Source: Neorhizobium tomejilense
GTDB taxonomy: Bacteria > Pseudomonadota > Alphaproteobacteria > Rhizobiales > Rhizobiaceae
Direction of reading: 5' to 3'
NCBI GenBank assembly: GCA_002968845.1
Contig: PVBG01000015.1
Span: 62,001 to 126,000, forward strand
Length of the DNA: 64,000 bases
Shown: positions 32,153-42,560 of the stretch, in pieces
Layout: each line of letters opens with the position of its first letter
Numbering within the stretch: position 1 is the stretch's first letter
Position numbers and translations under genes: made by a program
Notes under the pieces: model-generated
What the model was told of the DNA's origin: nothing
The model's database searches: none
Seen by the model: only the letters and a program-made list of their open reading frames with translations

Positions 32153-33923
32153 AGGCTTCCTCAACCGCTACAATGACGAATTGCTGGCGCTGCGCCAGCG
32201 GGCGGCGCGGTTTGCGGATGCGTTTCCGAAGATTGCCGGCCGCCTGCGCATGACCGGCGACGTCGCGGACGATCCGCATGTGGAGCGACTGATCCAGAGC
32301 TTTGCCTATTCCGCCGCCCGCGTCCGCCAAAAGATCGACGACGAATTCCCGGAACTGACGGACGGACTGCTCGAAACGCTCTATCCGCATTATCTCGCAC
32401 CGCTCCCCTCGATGAGCATCGTGCGCTTCAAGCCCAGCGGCACGCTTGCCTCGGTGCAGACAGTGCCCCGCCATACGGAAATCCTCGCCGAGCCGATCGG
32501 CGGCGAGGCCTGCCGGTTCCGCACCACCCAGGATGTCGATGTGGCGCCGATCGAGATCGCCGGTGCCGCATTGTCGGGCCAGCCGATCAACGCGCCGCTG
32601 TCTCCCTATTCCGGCGTTGCCGGCTGCCTGCGACTATCGGTCCGCACGCTCGACCCGCGCCAGCCCTTCGGAGCTCTCGGCGTCGGCAGACTGCGGCTGC
32701 ATGTCCCGTCGCCCTGGCAGCAGGCCGTCGCGATCCACGAACTGCTTGCCAACCACACGCTCGGCATCGCGCTTGCAAAACACGCCGACGATCGCAACGC
32801 GATCTTCCTGCCGGCCCGGAACCTGAAGCCGGTCGGCTTCGAACCGGAACAGGCCATGCTGCCCTATCCGGCGCCGAGCTTCATCGGCTACCGGCTGCTG
32901 ACCGAATTTTTTGCCTTGCCGCAGAAATTCCTGTTCCTCGACCTCGACGGGCTCGACGCCTGGAAGAGCGAAGCGCTGGAGATCTTCATCTATCTGGACG
33001 AGACGGACGCGAAGCTCGAACGCACCGTCTCGGCCCGCGATTTCACCCTCAATGCCACGCCGGTTGTCAACCTCTTCCGCCAGACCTGCGAGCCGATTTC
33101 GGTCGATGGTACCCGCACCGAATATCGCCTCCTGCCGGACGCCCGCCGTCAGAGGACGCGCGAAATCTATGCGGTCGACCGCGTGCTCCTGACCGGCGCC
33201 CGCGGGCAGGAAGAATTCTGCCAGCCGTTCTTCGGCCGCTCGCAGCGGGCGGGCAACAGTGCCTCCTATTGGCAGGCCTATCGCCGCTTCGACGAGGACG
33301 GGACGAGCGACATAGATATCGCTTTCGTCGACCGCAATCGCCGCTTCGCGGGGCCGATGGATGCGGTGGCGAGCGTCGATACGCTCTGCCTCAACCGCGA
33401 CCTGCCGGAACAGCTGCCCTTCGGCGGCGGCCATCCTTTCCTGCAACTGGCTTCGGGCCATGAGGCGGTCGCCGGCGTCGAGGCGCTGATCCCGCCGACC
33501 CCCTCAGTCCGCATGAACGATCAGGACGGCCGCAACTGGCGGCTCGTGTCGCACCTGCTGCTCAATCACCTCTCCTTGTTCGACAAAGAGGGCGCGGCGC
33601 TGAAGGATATCCTGTCGCTCTATGCCTTCCGCGACAGCCCGGAAACCAAACAGCTCGTCGATGCGCTGATCCGCATCAAGGCCGGCAATTCGACGGCGCG
33701 GCTCGGCAGCGGTGGCATGGTGCCCGGCACCGAGATCGCGCTGGAATTCGATCCCGCCGCCATCGACCGGCCATCCGCCTTCCTGTTCGGCGCGGTGCTC
33801 GACCGTTTCTTCAGCCTCTACACCTCGGTCAACAGCTTCACCCGGCTGACCGTGTCGATGAAGGGGCAATCAAAACCCATCGCCACCTGGCCGGCACGCG
33901 CCGCCGAGCGGCCATTGCTCTGA
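32145..33923 (+). CDS. tssF: T6SS baseplate protein TssF
   Basis: The 592-aa protein begins FLNRYNDELLALRQRAARFADAFPKIAGRL, and the next strong match is VERLIQSFAYSAARVRQKIDDEFPELTDGLLETLYPHYL, both characteristic of TssF/ImpG. It overlaps tssE by 8 bp. Length and end (FSLYTSVNSFTRLTV) are normal for the family, so it appears complete. Confidence 0.96.
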   Translation: MAEGFLNRYNDELLALRQRAARFADAFPKIAGRLRMTGDVADDPHVERLIQSFAYSAARVRQKIDDEFPELTDGLLETLYPHYLAPLPSMSIVRFKPSGTLASVQTVPRHTEILAEPIGGEACRFRTTQDVDVAPIEIAGAALSGQPINAPLSPYSGVAGCLRLSVRTLDPRQPFGALGVGRLRLHVPSPWQQAVAIHELLANHTLGIALAKHADDRNAIFLPARNLKPVGFEPEQAMLPYPAPSFIGYRLLTEFFALPQKFLFLDLDGLDAWKSEALEIFIYLDETDAKLERTVSARDFTLNATPVVNLFRQTCEPISVDGTRTEYRLLPDARRQRTREIYAVDRVLLTGARGQEEFCQPFFGRSQRAGNSASYWQAYRRFDEDGTSDIDIAFVDRNRRFAGPMDAVASVDTLCLNRDLPEQLPFGGGHPFLQLASGHEAVAGVEALIPPTPSVRMNDQDGRNWRLVSHLLLNHLSLFDKEGAALKDILSLYAFRDSPETKQLVDALIRIKAGNSTARLGSGGMVPGTEIALEFDPAAIDRPSAFLFGAVLDRFFSLYTSVNSFTRLTVSMKGQSKPIATWPARAAERPLL

Positions 33924-33944
33924 CGAAAGGATTACGAACCGATC

Positions 33945-35009
33945 ATGGACCTTGCCACCCGCAAGCCTGACGCACCATCCGGTGTCTTGTCTGGTGCCCC
34001 AGCGAACGCTCTCTCCGACCTGCTCGAACGCAACCCGGGCCGCTTCGAACCGGTGACGGCATTTCGCGTGGCGCAGGCGGCGGTCTCTGAATATCCAGGG
34101 CTGGAGCTGGATGTCTCATCCCATGTCGGCGTCTCTCCCGCACCGCTCGCGGTCAACGGCTTCAAGCGGAACGGCATGCGCGCGTCGGTCAAGAGCGCGC
34201 TTGCCGGCCTGATCGGCCCGCTCGGCTCCATGCCATCCGCTTATAACGAAATCATCCTTCGCGAAGAGCGCAACAGGTCGAAGGCTCTGGCAAGCTTCTT
34301 CGATCTTTTCAGCGCCCGCATGACCGAGCTGTTCGTCGATGCCTGCGAGAAATATCGCATCGCACGCCGGCTGCGCTGGAACGGCAACCGCAAGGACAAT
34401 GCCTTCATCACGACCCTCCTTGCCCTGACCGGTTTTGGTACCAAAGGCCTGAGCGAACGAAGCGGCGTCGATGACGATCTCGTCTTGCGCTTCTCCGGCT
34501 TTTTTGCCGCCCGCAATCGCAATGCGGCGAACCTGCGCGCGATGCTTGAGGAATTCAGCGGTCTGCCGATCGAAGTCGAGCTCTTTCGCGGCCGCTGGCT
34601 CACCATTCCGCAGGAGGAGCGCAGCCGTCTGGGCCAGCCGCGCGGCGTCCAACTCGGTATCAATGCCACCGCCGGCGCCGCTATCCGCGATTTCAGCGGC
34701 GGTTTCCGCATCGTCATCGGTCCACTCGGGTACGCCGATTATTTGTCCCTCGCGCCCGGCGGTCGCAACATCACCGAACTCTTCGCACTCACGCGGCTTT
34801 ATGTCGGTTCCGCTCTCGACTTCGATATTCAGGTCATCCTCAGGAAGGACGATGTCCCGTTCTGCCAGCTTGGCGGCGAAAAGGCCGGCGACCCGCCGCG
34901 CCTCGGCTGGAACAGCTGGGCGCGCGTCGCCCCGGCCGCGAAAGACAGCGGCGATGCGGTGATCGTCGAACGCCCGCGACACTTGGAAGGAGGCGGACAT
35001 GCGGCTTGA
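33945..35009 (+). CDS. tssG: T6SS baseplate protein TssG
   Basis: The 354-aa TssG/ImpH protein carries LLERNPGRFEPVTAFRVAQ, GPLGSMPSAYNEIILREERN (the PLP-Y motif region), FFDLFSARMTELF and GGRNITELFALTRLYVG. It lies 21 bp after tssF and overlaps fha by 11 bp. It appears complete. Confidence 0.95.
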   Translation: MDLATRKPDAPSGVLSGAPANALSDLLERNPGRFEPVTAFRVAQAAVSEYPGLELDVSSHVGVSPAPLAVNGFKRNGMRASVKSALAGLIGPLGSMPSAYNEIILREERNRSKALASFFDLFSARMTELFVDACEKYRIARRLRWNGNRKDNAFITTLLALTGFGTKGLSERSGVDDDLVLRFSGFFAARNRNAANLRAMLEEFSGLPIEVELFRGRWLTIPQEERSRLGQPRGVQLGINATAGAAIRDFSGGFRIVIGPLGYADYLSLAPGGRNITELFALTRLYVGSALDFDIQVILRKDDVPFCQLGGEKAGDPPRLGWNSWARVAPAAKDSGDAVIVERPRHLEGGGHAA

Positions 35010-36195
35010 ACTGCGTCAGATCGATGGTGACGATACGTCGCCAGCGGCAAGGAAATGGTACTTCGAACGCGGCCGACGCACGCTCGGGCGAGCGCCGGAT
35101 TGCGATTGGCGGCTGCCGGAGGACCAGCGCTCGGTTTCCAAATTCCATTGCACGATCGAACGGGATCGCGACGGTTTCCTGCTGCATGATCAGAGCGCCA
35201 ACGGATCGAAGGTCGATGGCCATATCGTCCATGAAGGAGAATCGGCAAGGCTCGCCGACCAGTCGATGGTCGAGGTCGGAAATCTGGCTTTCAAGGTCCG
35301 CATCTCCGGCGAACGGGATGAAGATCTGGAGGATCCCGATGCCGGGCTCCTGCTCAGCGACGAACCCCTGACCATCTCCGCCATCCTGGCGGATATCGCA
35401 CCTGGAGGCCGCGCTGCCGGCGGCATTCTCGGCGAGCGCGTCGCGGAGGACTGGTCGATACTGGTCGCGACCGAGAAGGAGGGCTCCGGCTCATCCCGCA
35501 ATGTCGAAATCGGCTGGAACGGCCCGCCCGAAATCGGGTCCGCCACCAACTTCCTTCCGGACGACTGGAATGCAGACGAAGGGTCTGACTACGGGAGCCG
35601 TCTGGAACATGGATCGGCCACCCATGTGTCCGCACCGGCACTGCGTGTCCGCCCCGTGGAGACATTGGAAACCGTCAACGACAATATACCTCCGCCCGAG
35701 CCGTTGATCGATGATTTCCCGCGCCTCTCGATCGGCCGGACCGGCGAGCTTGCGGAGAGGCTGGAGCCATTGCTCGGCCGGCTCGATGAAGCCTTGGAAA
35801 ACGCCTTTGCCATCTTCGATATGGAGCCCCCGCTACCATCTTCGGAGCCGGATATCTTTGGCCGCGGCCGCGAGGAGGCGCTCATCATCCGCGCCGAGGC
35901 CCTGCTTGACCGGCAGATGAGGCTCAATGCGGCGCTGGAAGAGCTTGTGCGGGAAGCCGGGCGGCAGATGGAACCGCGCGTCCTGGAAGCCCGGATCGAT
36001 GCCGGGTCTCGCGGCCTTCGCTTCGGTTCCCGCGATCGGGACTATTGGCAGGCTTACAAGGCGCAATTCGAAAAGAACGGCAGGACGCAATCGATCCGCG
36101 AGGTCTTTCGCGACGCAATGATGCGGGCGGCGGACAGCGGACAGCGCGAGGCCATGCCGAAAGGACGAAAGGGAAACGGCCGATATGAGGAATGA
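34999..36195 (+). CDS. fha: T6SS forkhead-associated protein Fha (TagH/ImpI)
   Basis: The 398-aa protein has an N-terminal FHA domain (about residues 20-105) with the canonical GR (TLGRAPDC), SxxH (SKFH) and NG (SANGSKVDG) residues for phosphothreonine binding. A long acidic linker and a C-terminal T6SS-type helical domain (RDYWQAYKAQFEKNGRTQSIREVF) follow. GGAGG precedes the ATG. With PpkA and PppA it forms the threonine-phosphorylation switch. In A. tumefaciens Fha recognises phosphorylated TssL. Confidence 0.92.
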   Translation: MRLELRQIDGDDTSPAARKWYFERGRRTLGRAPDCDWRLPEDQRSVSKFHCTIERDRDGFLLHDQSANGSKVDGHIVHEGESARLADQSMVEVGNLAFKVRISGERDEDLEDPDAGLLLSDEPLTISAILADIAPGGRAAGGILGERVAEDWSILVATEKEGSGSSRNVEIGWNGPPEIGSATNFLPDDWNADEGSDYGSRLEHGSATHVSAPALRVRPVETLETVNDNIPPPEPLIDDFPRLSIGRTGELAERLEPLLGRLDEALENAFAIFDMEPPLPSSEPDIFGRGREEALIIRAEALLDRQMRLNAALEELVREAGRQMEPRVLEARIDAGSRGLRFGSRDRDYWQAYKAQFEKNGRTQSIREVFRDAMMRAADSGQREAMPKGRKGNGRYEE

Positions 36196-37525
36196 AAACC
36201 GGGTCGCCTGGAGCGAAGGCATGTTCCTGCGCGTGCAGCACTTCCAGCAGGCGGATCGCTGGACGGAAAGGCTGGTCCGCACCACCACGCGCGGGCTCGC
36301 CCCCTATCCCTGGGGTGTGTCCGAAATCGGCATCGACCGCAGCGCACTGGCGATCGGCCAGTTCGCTCTTTCCAACCTGCGTGGCATGATGCCGGACGGC
36401 ACACCTTTCGAGGCCCCGATCGATGCCGATCTGCCGCCGCCGCTCGACCTCGACGAGAACACCAAGAACGCCATCGTCTATCTTGCCCTTCCCGCCCGCC
36501 AGCCCGGCAAAGCCGATGTGACGCTGAACGGCGGCGCAAAGCTCAACAGCGTCCGCCTCGTCGCCTCGCTTTACGAAGCACCCGATGCCAATGTCGAGAC
36601 GGATTTCATGGCGCCGATCGATGTCGGCCGGCTCAGCATGCGTTATCTCAAAACCGGCGACGAACTCAGCGGATACGAGCTCGTCGGCCTCGCCCGGATT
36701 ATCGAGGTGCGCTCCGACCGCGCCGTCATCCTCGATCCGGAATTCATCGCGCCGAGCCTCAACTGCGCGGCCGAGGCGCGCCTCACAGAGCTGATGACCG
36801 AACTGCTTGGCATCGTCCGCCACCGTGCGGAGGCGATCGCCGAAAGGATCGGCGATCCCACCATCCGCGGCACGGCGGAGGTCGGCGACTATTTCCTGCT
36901 GCAGATCCTCAATCGCGCCGATCCGATGCTGAAACATATCCTTTCCAATGCGACGCGCATCCATCCGATCGAATTCTACGAGACCTGCATCCAGCTTGCC
37001 GGCGAGCTCGCGACCTTTACGACCGAGCGGAAGCGAGCGACCGATTTTCCGCCCTACCGGCATGACGACCTGAAGGCGACCTTCGCAGCCGTCTTCGACG
37101 ACCTGCGCGCATCGCTCTCCGCGGTTCTCGAACAGGCGGCCGTTGCAATCGAACTTGCCGAGCGCCGCCATGGCGTGCGCGTCGGCACGATCAACGATCG
37201 CTCGCTGCTCAAGGATGCCGGTTTCGTGCTGGCGGTGCGGGCAGAAATGTCGGCCGAGGATGTTCGCCGGAAACTGCCGGCCCAAATCAAGGTCGGTCCA
37301 GTGGAACGCATTGCCGATCTCGTCAACGTGGCACTGCCCGGTATTCCCGTCCGGCCGCTGCCGGTCCTGCCGCGCCAGCTGCCTTACCGATCCGGCACGA
37401 TCTACTTCGAACTCGACACCAAGAATCCTCTCTGGAAGCAACTCGACACCTCGGGCGCCATCGCCATGCATCTTGCCGGCGATTTCCCGGGCCTCGAAAT
37501 GGAACTGTGGGCCCTTAGAGAATGA
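36185..37525 (+). CDS. tssK: T6SS baseplate protein TssK
   Basis: The 446-aa protein begins NRVAWSEGMFLRVQHFQQADRW, the conserved TssK/ImpJ start (usually EGMFLxPQHFQ; the proline is an Arg-Val variant here). It also carries YRSGTIYFELDTKNPLWKQL near the end. It overlaps fha by 11 bp and tssL by 4 bp (ATGA). It connects the baseplate to the TssL/TssM membrane complex. Confidence 0.95.
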   Translation: MRNENRVAWSEGMFLRVQHFQQADRWTERLVRTTTRGLAPYPWGVSEIGIDRSALAIGQFALSNLRGMMPDGTPFEAPIDADLPPPLDLDENTKNAIVYLALPARQPGKADVTLNGGAKLNSVRLVASLYEAPDANVETDFMAPIDVGRLSMRYLKTGDELSGYELVGLARIIEVRSDRAVILDPEFIAPSLNCAAEARLTELMTELLGIVRHRAEAIAERIGDPTIRGTAEVGDYFLLQILNRADPMLKHILSNATRIHPIEFYETCIQLAGELATFTTERKRATDFPPYRHDDLKATFAAVFDDLRASLSAVLEQAAVAIELAERRHGVRVGTINDRSLLKDAGFVLAVRAEMSAEDVRRKLPAQIKVGPVERIADLVNVALPGIPVRPLPVLPRQLPYRSGTIYFELDTKNPLWKQLDTSGAIAMHLAGDFPGLEMELWALRE

Positions 37526-39066
37526 AGAACGAACCCGCATCCGCCTGGCAGAACCTGCCAACCATCGTCGAACTCACCGAGGACGGCGTCAAAAAAAAGC
37601 AATCCGCCCGAAAGATGGCAGAAATGCTGGACGACGTCCTCGAGTTCTCGGAAAGCCCCTCGGGCAAGGACCTGCAGCAGGCACCTCCCCGCAAGGGAGG
37701 CTGGTCGGTCGAGACGCTGGTCAGGGATTTTCGTTTCGGAGGGGAGGAAGTGCCGACCCTGGTGCGTTCGGCGGCTCCGCTGCTCAACCTGGCCCACGCG
37801 CTGCGCCACGCCGAGGAGCAACCGGACATCGATCAGCTCCGCAAGATCGCGGTCGAGGCCATCGGGCGTTACGAACGCGATCTGGCCAGCGCTCGCATCA
37901 GTCCGGACCGGGCCCGCGCCGCCCACTATGTCGTCTGCGCCACCGTGGACGACGTGGTCCTGAGCAAGCCCTGGGGCGTGCGCGCCGGCTGGGCGCGCTC
38001 CGGCCTCGTCTCCACCTTCCACATGGACGTGACCGGCGGCGACCGGGTGTTCGACCTGCTCGACCATTTCCATCAAAGCCCCGGCGCCAACAAGGATCTG
38101 CTGCTTCTCATCTATCTCAGCCTGTCGCTTGCCTTCGAAGGCCGCACCCGGGTTTCGCCGCGCGGCAGCCTCGAACTCGGTCGCATCCGCGACAGCCTCT
38201 ACAAGACGCTGCTTAGCCAGTATGGTGTCTTCGAGCGGGAGCTGTCGCCCCATTGGAAAGGTGTTTCGGCCCGCCACAAGCCGTTGCGCACCGCCGTGGC
38301 GCTCTGGACGCTGCTCTCCATCCTCGCGCTCGCCTTCGCGCTCGGTTATCTCTTCTTCACCCTGTCGCTCAACAGCGCCTCCGACGGAACGTTCCAGCGC
38401 CTGGCCAGCCTGCCGCCGCGCGAGACGCCGAGCGTGCTGATCAAGGTGCCAACGCAGTCGCCTGGACCGGACCAGCCCGTCGTCGAGGTCAAGCCCGCGC
38501 CGGTCGAGCCCCCGCCGAAGCAGCCAGCGCCGCCGAGCCGCCTCGACAATCTCCTCGCCTTCCTCCAGCCGGAGGTGGAAAAGAAGCTCGTGACGCTGTC
38601 GGATTCGAACGGCCGACTGCTGGTGCGGATCAACAATTCCGGTCTCTTCAATACCGGCAGCGCCGAAGTCAGCACGAAGTTCCACGATCTCATCCAGCGG
38701 ATCGGCAGCGCCCTCGCCGCGGAAAAATTCCGTGCCGTCGTCGTCGGTTATACCGACAACGTACCGATCCGCACTGTCCAGTTCCCTTCGAACTGGCATC
38801 TGTCCGAAGCGCGCGCCAAGGCGGTCGGCGACATTCTGGCCTCCTATGCCGGGCCGGATGCGATCCTGACCGAAGGCCGCGCCGACAGCGATCCGATCGC
38901 CGACAACAGCAAGCCCGAAGGGCGCGAGATGAACCGCCGTACGGAAATCCTGGTCCTCACGGATTCCACAGAAAGACTGAGCGACGCGGGCCTCAAGGTG
39001 CCGCCGGTTCAGGCTGAAAGGCCGAAGCCCGAAATCCCGCCGGCAGCCGGAGGAGCGGCACGATGA
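37522..39066 (+). CDS. tssL: T6SS membrane protein TssL with OmpA-like domain
   Basis: The 514-aa protein has an N-terminal DotU/IcmH cytoplasmic domain (PLLNLAHALRH, YVVCATVDDVVLSKPWG), one membrane helix at about 257-282, a Pro-rich linker and a C-terminal OmpA/MotB peptidoglycan-binding domain (VVVGYTDNVPI, LSEARAKAVGDIL, EMNRRTEILV). It is thus the extended form of TssL, which may anchor the complex to the wall in a system without TssJ. In A. tumefaciens TssL is the PpkA target bound by Fha. Confidence 0.95.
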   Translation: MKNEPASAWQNLPTIVELTEDGVKKKQSARKMAEMLDDVLEFSESPSGKDLQQAPPRKGGWSVETLVRDFRFGGEEVPTLVRSAAPLLNLAHALRHAEEQPDIDQLRKIAVEAIGRYERDLASARISPDRARAAHYVVCATVDDVVLSKPWGVRAGWARSGLVSTFHMDVTGGDRVFDLLDHFHQSPGANKDLLLLIYLSLSLAFEGRTRVSPRGSLELGRIRDSLYKTLLSQYGVFERELSPHWKGVSARHKPLRTAVALWTLLSILALAFALGYLFFTLSLNSASDGTFQRLASLPPRETPSVLIKVPTQSPGPDQPVVEVKPAPVEPPPKQPAPPSRLDNLLAFLQPEVEKKLVTLSDSNGRLLVRINNSGLFNTGSAEVSTKFHDLIQRIGSALAAEKFRAVVVGYTDNVPIRTVQFPSNWHLSEARAKAVGDILASYAGPDAILTEGRADSDPIADNSKPEGREMNRRTEILVLTDSTERLSDAGLKVPPVQAERPKPEIPPAAGGAAR

Positions 39067-42000
39067 ACCCGTTAGGTTTCTTCTATACGCTGCGCTCCTA
39101 TGTGGAGGCCTATGCGGGCCTTATCGGGCGCCGCTTCATCTCCGTCATCTGGGTGGCGGCAATCTGCGTCGTCATCTGGTTCTACGGATATCTGGCCGCC
39201 TATGGGAATTTCAAGCCGCTGGCCAGCGTCAATTCCCGCCTGCTTCTGATCGGCGTGGTCATTGCCGTCTGGCTCGGCTATCTCATCTTCACGGTCATCC
39301 GCGACCGCCGCCGCGACAAGCAGCTGGTCGAGAGCATCGAGCGCGATGGGCAGGCGGAGGCCGCCGCCAACCAACAGGCGGAGGTGGGTGAAATCCACAA
39401 CCGCCTGAAGGAAGCATTGCAGCTCCTGCGGCGCATCACCCGCAAGCGTTTCGGCTATATCTACGAACTCCCCTGGTACGTGATCTTCGGCGCGCCCGGT
39501 TCCGGCAAGACCACCGCTCTCACCAATTCCGGCCTGAAATTCCCGCTGGGCGATGCCCTGAGCAGCAATTCCGTCCAGGGCATCGGCGGCACCCGCAATT
39601 GCAATTGGTGGTTCACCGACGAAGCGATCCTGATTGACACCGCCGGTCGCTACACGACCCAGGACGATCTGGACGGCACCGCCAAGGCCGGCTGGGAAGG
39701 CTTCCTCGGGCTGCTGCGCAAATACCGGCGTTCACAGCCGATCAATGGCGCTCTGCTGACACTTTCGATCGGCGATCTGCTGACCCGCGACGCGGAAGCG
39801 CAGCGGGAGGAGATCAGGGCAATCCGCCAGCGGCTTTCGGAACTCGACGAACACCTGCAGGCCCGCGTTCCGGTCTATCTCGTGCTGACCAAGGCAGACC
39901 TCCTCACCGGTTTCGTGGAATTCTTCGACGGGTTCAGCAAGACCGATCGCGAACAGGTCTGGGGCACGACATTCGGCCTGGAGGAGAGTTACACGGCCGC
40001 CAGATTGCCGGACCGTTTCCTCGAGGAATTCGCCCTACTGCAGGAACGCGTCGGCGCCATGCTGATCGAGCGTCTTCAACAGGAGCCGAATCCGGAGCTG
40101 CGAGGCCGCATCTTCCGTTTCCCCGCGGAACTCGCCGCGCTGAAGGAGCGGCTGCACGAGGTGATGACGGAGCTTTGCTCCGGTTCCAAGCTGGTCGAAC
40201 CGCCAATGCTGCGCGGCATCTATTTTGCCTCCGGCACGCAGGCCGAAGAGACAAGCCTGCCTTCAGCGGCACGGCCGCGCCGCAGCTATTTCCTGTCGCG
40301 GCTCTTCAAGGACGTCATTTTCGACGAGGCGTCCCTGGTCGCCCGCGACAAGCGGCTTTCCCGCCGACAGGTGTTTTTCCGCCGCACGGCCTATGCCGCC
40401 GCGGTTCTGGCGCTGGCCGTCGTGCTCACCAGCTGGACCGCCACCTATTTCCAGAATGCCGCAGCACTTGCCAGCGCCGAGCGGCGCATCGACGCCTATG
40501 AAGAGCTGGCGCGGGGGGTGCCCGTCCGTGACGTGACGGATAGCGATTTCCTTCGCGTGCTCCCGGCACTCGACAATCTCGCCGCCGTCACCAGCGAGTT
40601 TTCGCGAACCCGCGTGTGGCCGGTCGGCTTCGGCCTCGACCAGGAAAACAAGGTGGCCGGCCGACAGCGCGACGCTTACCAGCGCGCCTTGAACGCGCTG
40701 CTTCTGCCCCGCATGCTCGTTCAGCTACAGAGGGAAATGACCGAGAGCAAGGAGCGGGCGGCGACCTTCGACGCCCTCAAGCTCTACGGCATGCTTGGCG
40801 GGCTGGGCCCGATGGATGCGGATTTCGTTTCACTGGAAGCGGAAGAAATGTTCGCCAGGCTTTATCCCGGCGAAGGTCGATCAGCGGCGCGGCAGGCGCT
40901 GATTACGCATGCCGGCACCATGGCGCGTGGGTCGCTCCCACCGATCGAACTCGACAGCGCCCTGATCGCCAAGGCCCGCGAGACAATCGGCTCCCAGAGC
41001 GTCCCGAGCCGGGCCTACGATATTCTCGCCGGTGACCGTCAGTCGCGCTCGCTGCCTGCCTGGACGCCCGCCGGTGCGCTGGGCCCGCTCGGCGAACAGG
41101 CATTCGAACGCCTATCCAAGGCACCGATAGGGGAAGGCGTGCCCGGGCTCTTTTCCAGCACAGGCTACCGGCAGGTCGTTCTGCCGAAGATTACCGATGC
41201 GGCCCGCGCGGCGCTCGAGGAACATTGGGTGCGCGGTGAGGCCAACGCGGTCGGCTTGACCGTCGATACCGTCGCCCAGGCCGCGTTGCAGCTCTACTTC
41301 GACAATTTCGAACAGCGCTGGACAGGGCTGCTGGCGGACCTCAGGGTCAAGCCGTCGCAGACGATCGGCAATGCGGCCGAGACGACCCGCATCCTCGCAG
41401 GCGAGCCGAACCCGGTGGAAAGTATCGCCAAGTCCATCGCCGCGGCGACCGATCTTCGTCGGCCCGGTGCCGAGGTTGCGTCTGCTGCGAATGACAGCCT
41501 GCCCGCCTCGACTACCGCGCTTGCGAGCGCTGCGAACGCGCCCGACCCGTTCGCACCGCTGCGCGCCGCGCTCGAACCGCCCCAATCCGATCCGTTGTCC
41601 ACCGCCCAGCTGCCGGCCGGTCAGGCGCAGGACGCACCCAAATCTCAGGTCGCTCAGCTGAAACCGGTCCTGCAAAAAGTGCATGAGCAGCTATCGCGTG
41701 CCGCGACTTCCACCGCCGAAGTGGCAAAGGTCTTTGATGTCGACAGTCAGCTGACCAACGCCAACCAGGATCTGCTGCAGCAGGCGCGTCGCCTGCCGGC
41801 GCCCGTCGATACCTGGATGGCCGGGCTTGCCGCGGATGTCGGTTCGCTGGCGGTCAAGTCCGCCCGCACCCGCATCAGCAATGCATGGACCGCCGAGGGT
41901 GCCAATTTCTGCTCCAGCGTGGTCACCGGCCGCTACCCCTTCGACCGGGAATCGCCGCGCGATGTCGCGATGAGCGATTTTGTCCGCCTGTTCGGTCCGA

Positions 42001-42560
42001 AGGGTCTGTTCAAGACCTTCTTCAACGACAGGCTCGCCGCTTTTGTCGATACCAGCTCCTCGCCCTGGGGCTGGAAAGGTACCTTCGGCTCCGCCAGCAT
42101 TCCGAGCGAGGCGATCGCCCAATTCGAGAATGCCGACAAGATCAACCGTGCCTTCTTTTCCGCAGACAGCGAGACACCGTCGGTCGCCATCAACATCAAG
42201 CCCGTCTCGCTGACCGATAGCGCCAATGCCGTCATGCTGGAGATCGAAGGAGAGCGCGTCGTCTATTTCCATGGACCGATCCAGTCGAAATCCATCACCT
42301 GGCCCTCGACCGGACCGAGCAACGCTTCGCGTATCGCCTTCCAGCCAGGAGGCTGGCAGGAGGCAATGACGGAAAACGGCGACTGGTCGCCTTTCAGGCT
42401 CTTCGATGGTGCCAATATCGCCATGCAGGGCGACGACCTCTTCCGCGCCCGGTTCCAGCAGAATGGACGGACGGCGGAATTCGACGTGCAGTTCGGCTCC
42501 GTCCTGAACCCGTTCCGCCTGGAGGCCCTCAATGCCTTCTCCTGCCCCACGCAATTCTGA
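39063..42560 (+). CDS. tssM: T6SS membrane protein TssM (IcmF)
   Basis: The 1165-aa protein has two N-terminal membrane helices (about 20-75) and a cytoplasmic NTPase domain with Walker A GAPGSGKTT (143-151) and ILIDTAGRY. A third helix lies about residues 441-462, followed by a large periplasmic part ending in the IcmF C-terminal beta domain (SKSITWPSTGPSNASRIAF). Its Walker A motif is intact. It overlaps tssL (ATGA). It forms the trans-envelope channel with TssL. Confidence 0.96.
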   Translation: MNPLGFFYTLRSYVEAYAGLIGRRFISVIWVAAICVVIWFYGYLAAYGNFKPLASVNSRLLLIGVVIAVWLGYLIFTVIRDRRRDKQLVESIERDGQAEAAANQQAEVGEIHNRLKEALQLLRRITRKRFGYIYELPWYVIFGAPGSGKTTALTNSGLKFPLGDALSSNSVQGIGGTRNCNWWFTDEAILIDTAGRYTTQDDLDGTAKAGWEGFLGLLRKYRRSQPINGALLTLSIGDLLTRDAEAQREEIRAIRQRLSELDEHLQARVPVYLVLTKADLLTGFVEFFDGFSKTDREQVWGTTFGLEESYTAARLPDRFLEEFALLQERVGAMLIERLQQEPNPELRGRIFRFPAELAALKERLHEVMTELCSGSKLVEPPMLRGIYFASGTQAEETSLPSAARPRRSYFLSRLFKDVIFDEASLVARDKRLSRRQVFFRRTAYAAAVLALAVVLTSWTATYFQNAAALASAERRIDAYEELARGVPVRDVTDSDFLRVLPALDNLAAVTSEFSRTRVWPVGFGLDQENKVAGRQRDAYQRALNALLLPRMLVQLQREMTESKERAATFDALKLYGMLGGLGPMDADFVSLEAEEMFARLYPGEGRSAARQALITHAGTMARGSLPPIELDSALIAKARETIGSQSVPSRAYDILAGDRQSRSLPAWTPAGALGPLGEQAFERLSKAPIGEGVPGLFSSTGYRQVVLPKITDAARAALEEHWVRGEANAVGLTVDTVAQAALQLYFDNFEQRWTGLLADLRVKPSQTIGNAAETTRILAGEPNPVESIAKSIAAATDLRRPGAEVASAANDSLPASTTALASAANAPDPFAPLRAALEPPQSDPLSTAQLPAGQAQDAPKSQVAQLKPVLQKVHEQLSRAATSTAEVAKVFDVDSQLTNANQDLLQQARRLPAPVDTWMAGLAADVGSLAVKSARTRISNAWTAEGANFCSSVVTGRYPFDRESPRDVAMSDFVRLFGPKGLFKTFFNDRLAAFVDTSSSPWGWKGTFGSASIPSEAIAQFENADKINRAFFSADSETPSVAINIKPVSLTDSANAVMLEIEGERVVYFHGPIQSKSITWPSTGPSNASRIAFQPGGWQEAMTENGDWSPFRLFDGANIAMQGDDLFRARFQQNGRTAEFDVQFGSVLNPFRLEALNAFSCPTQF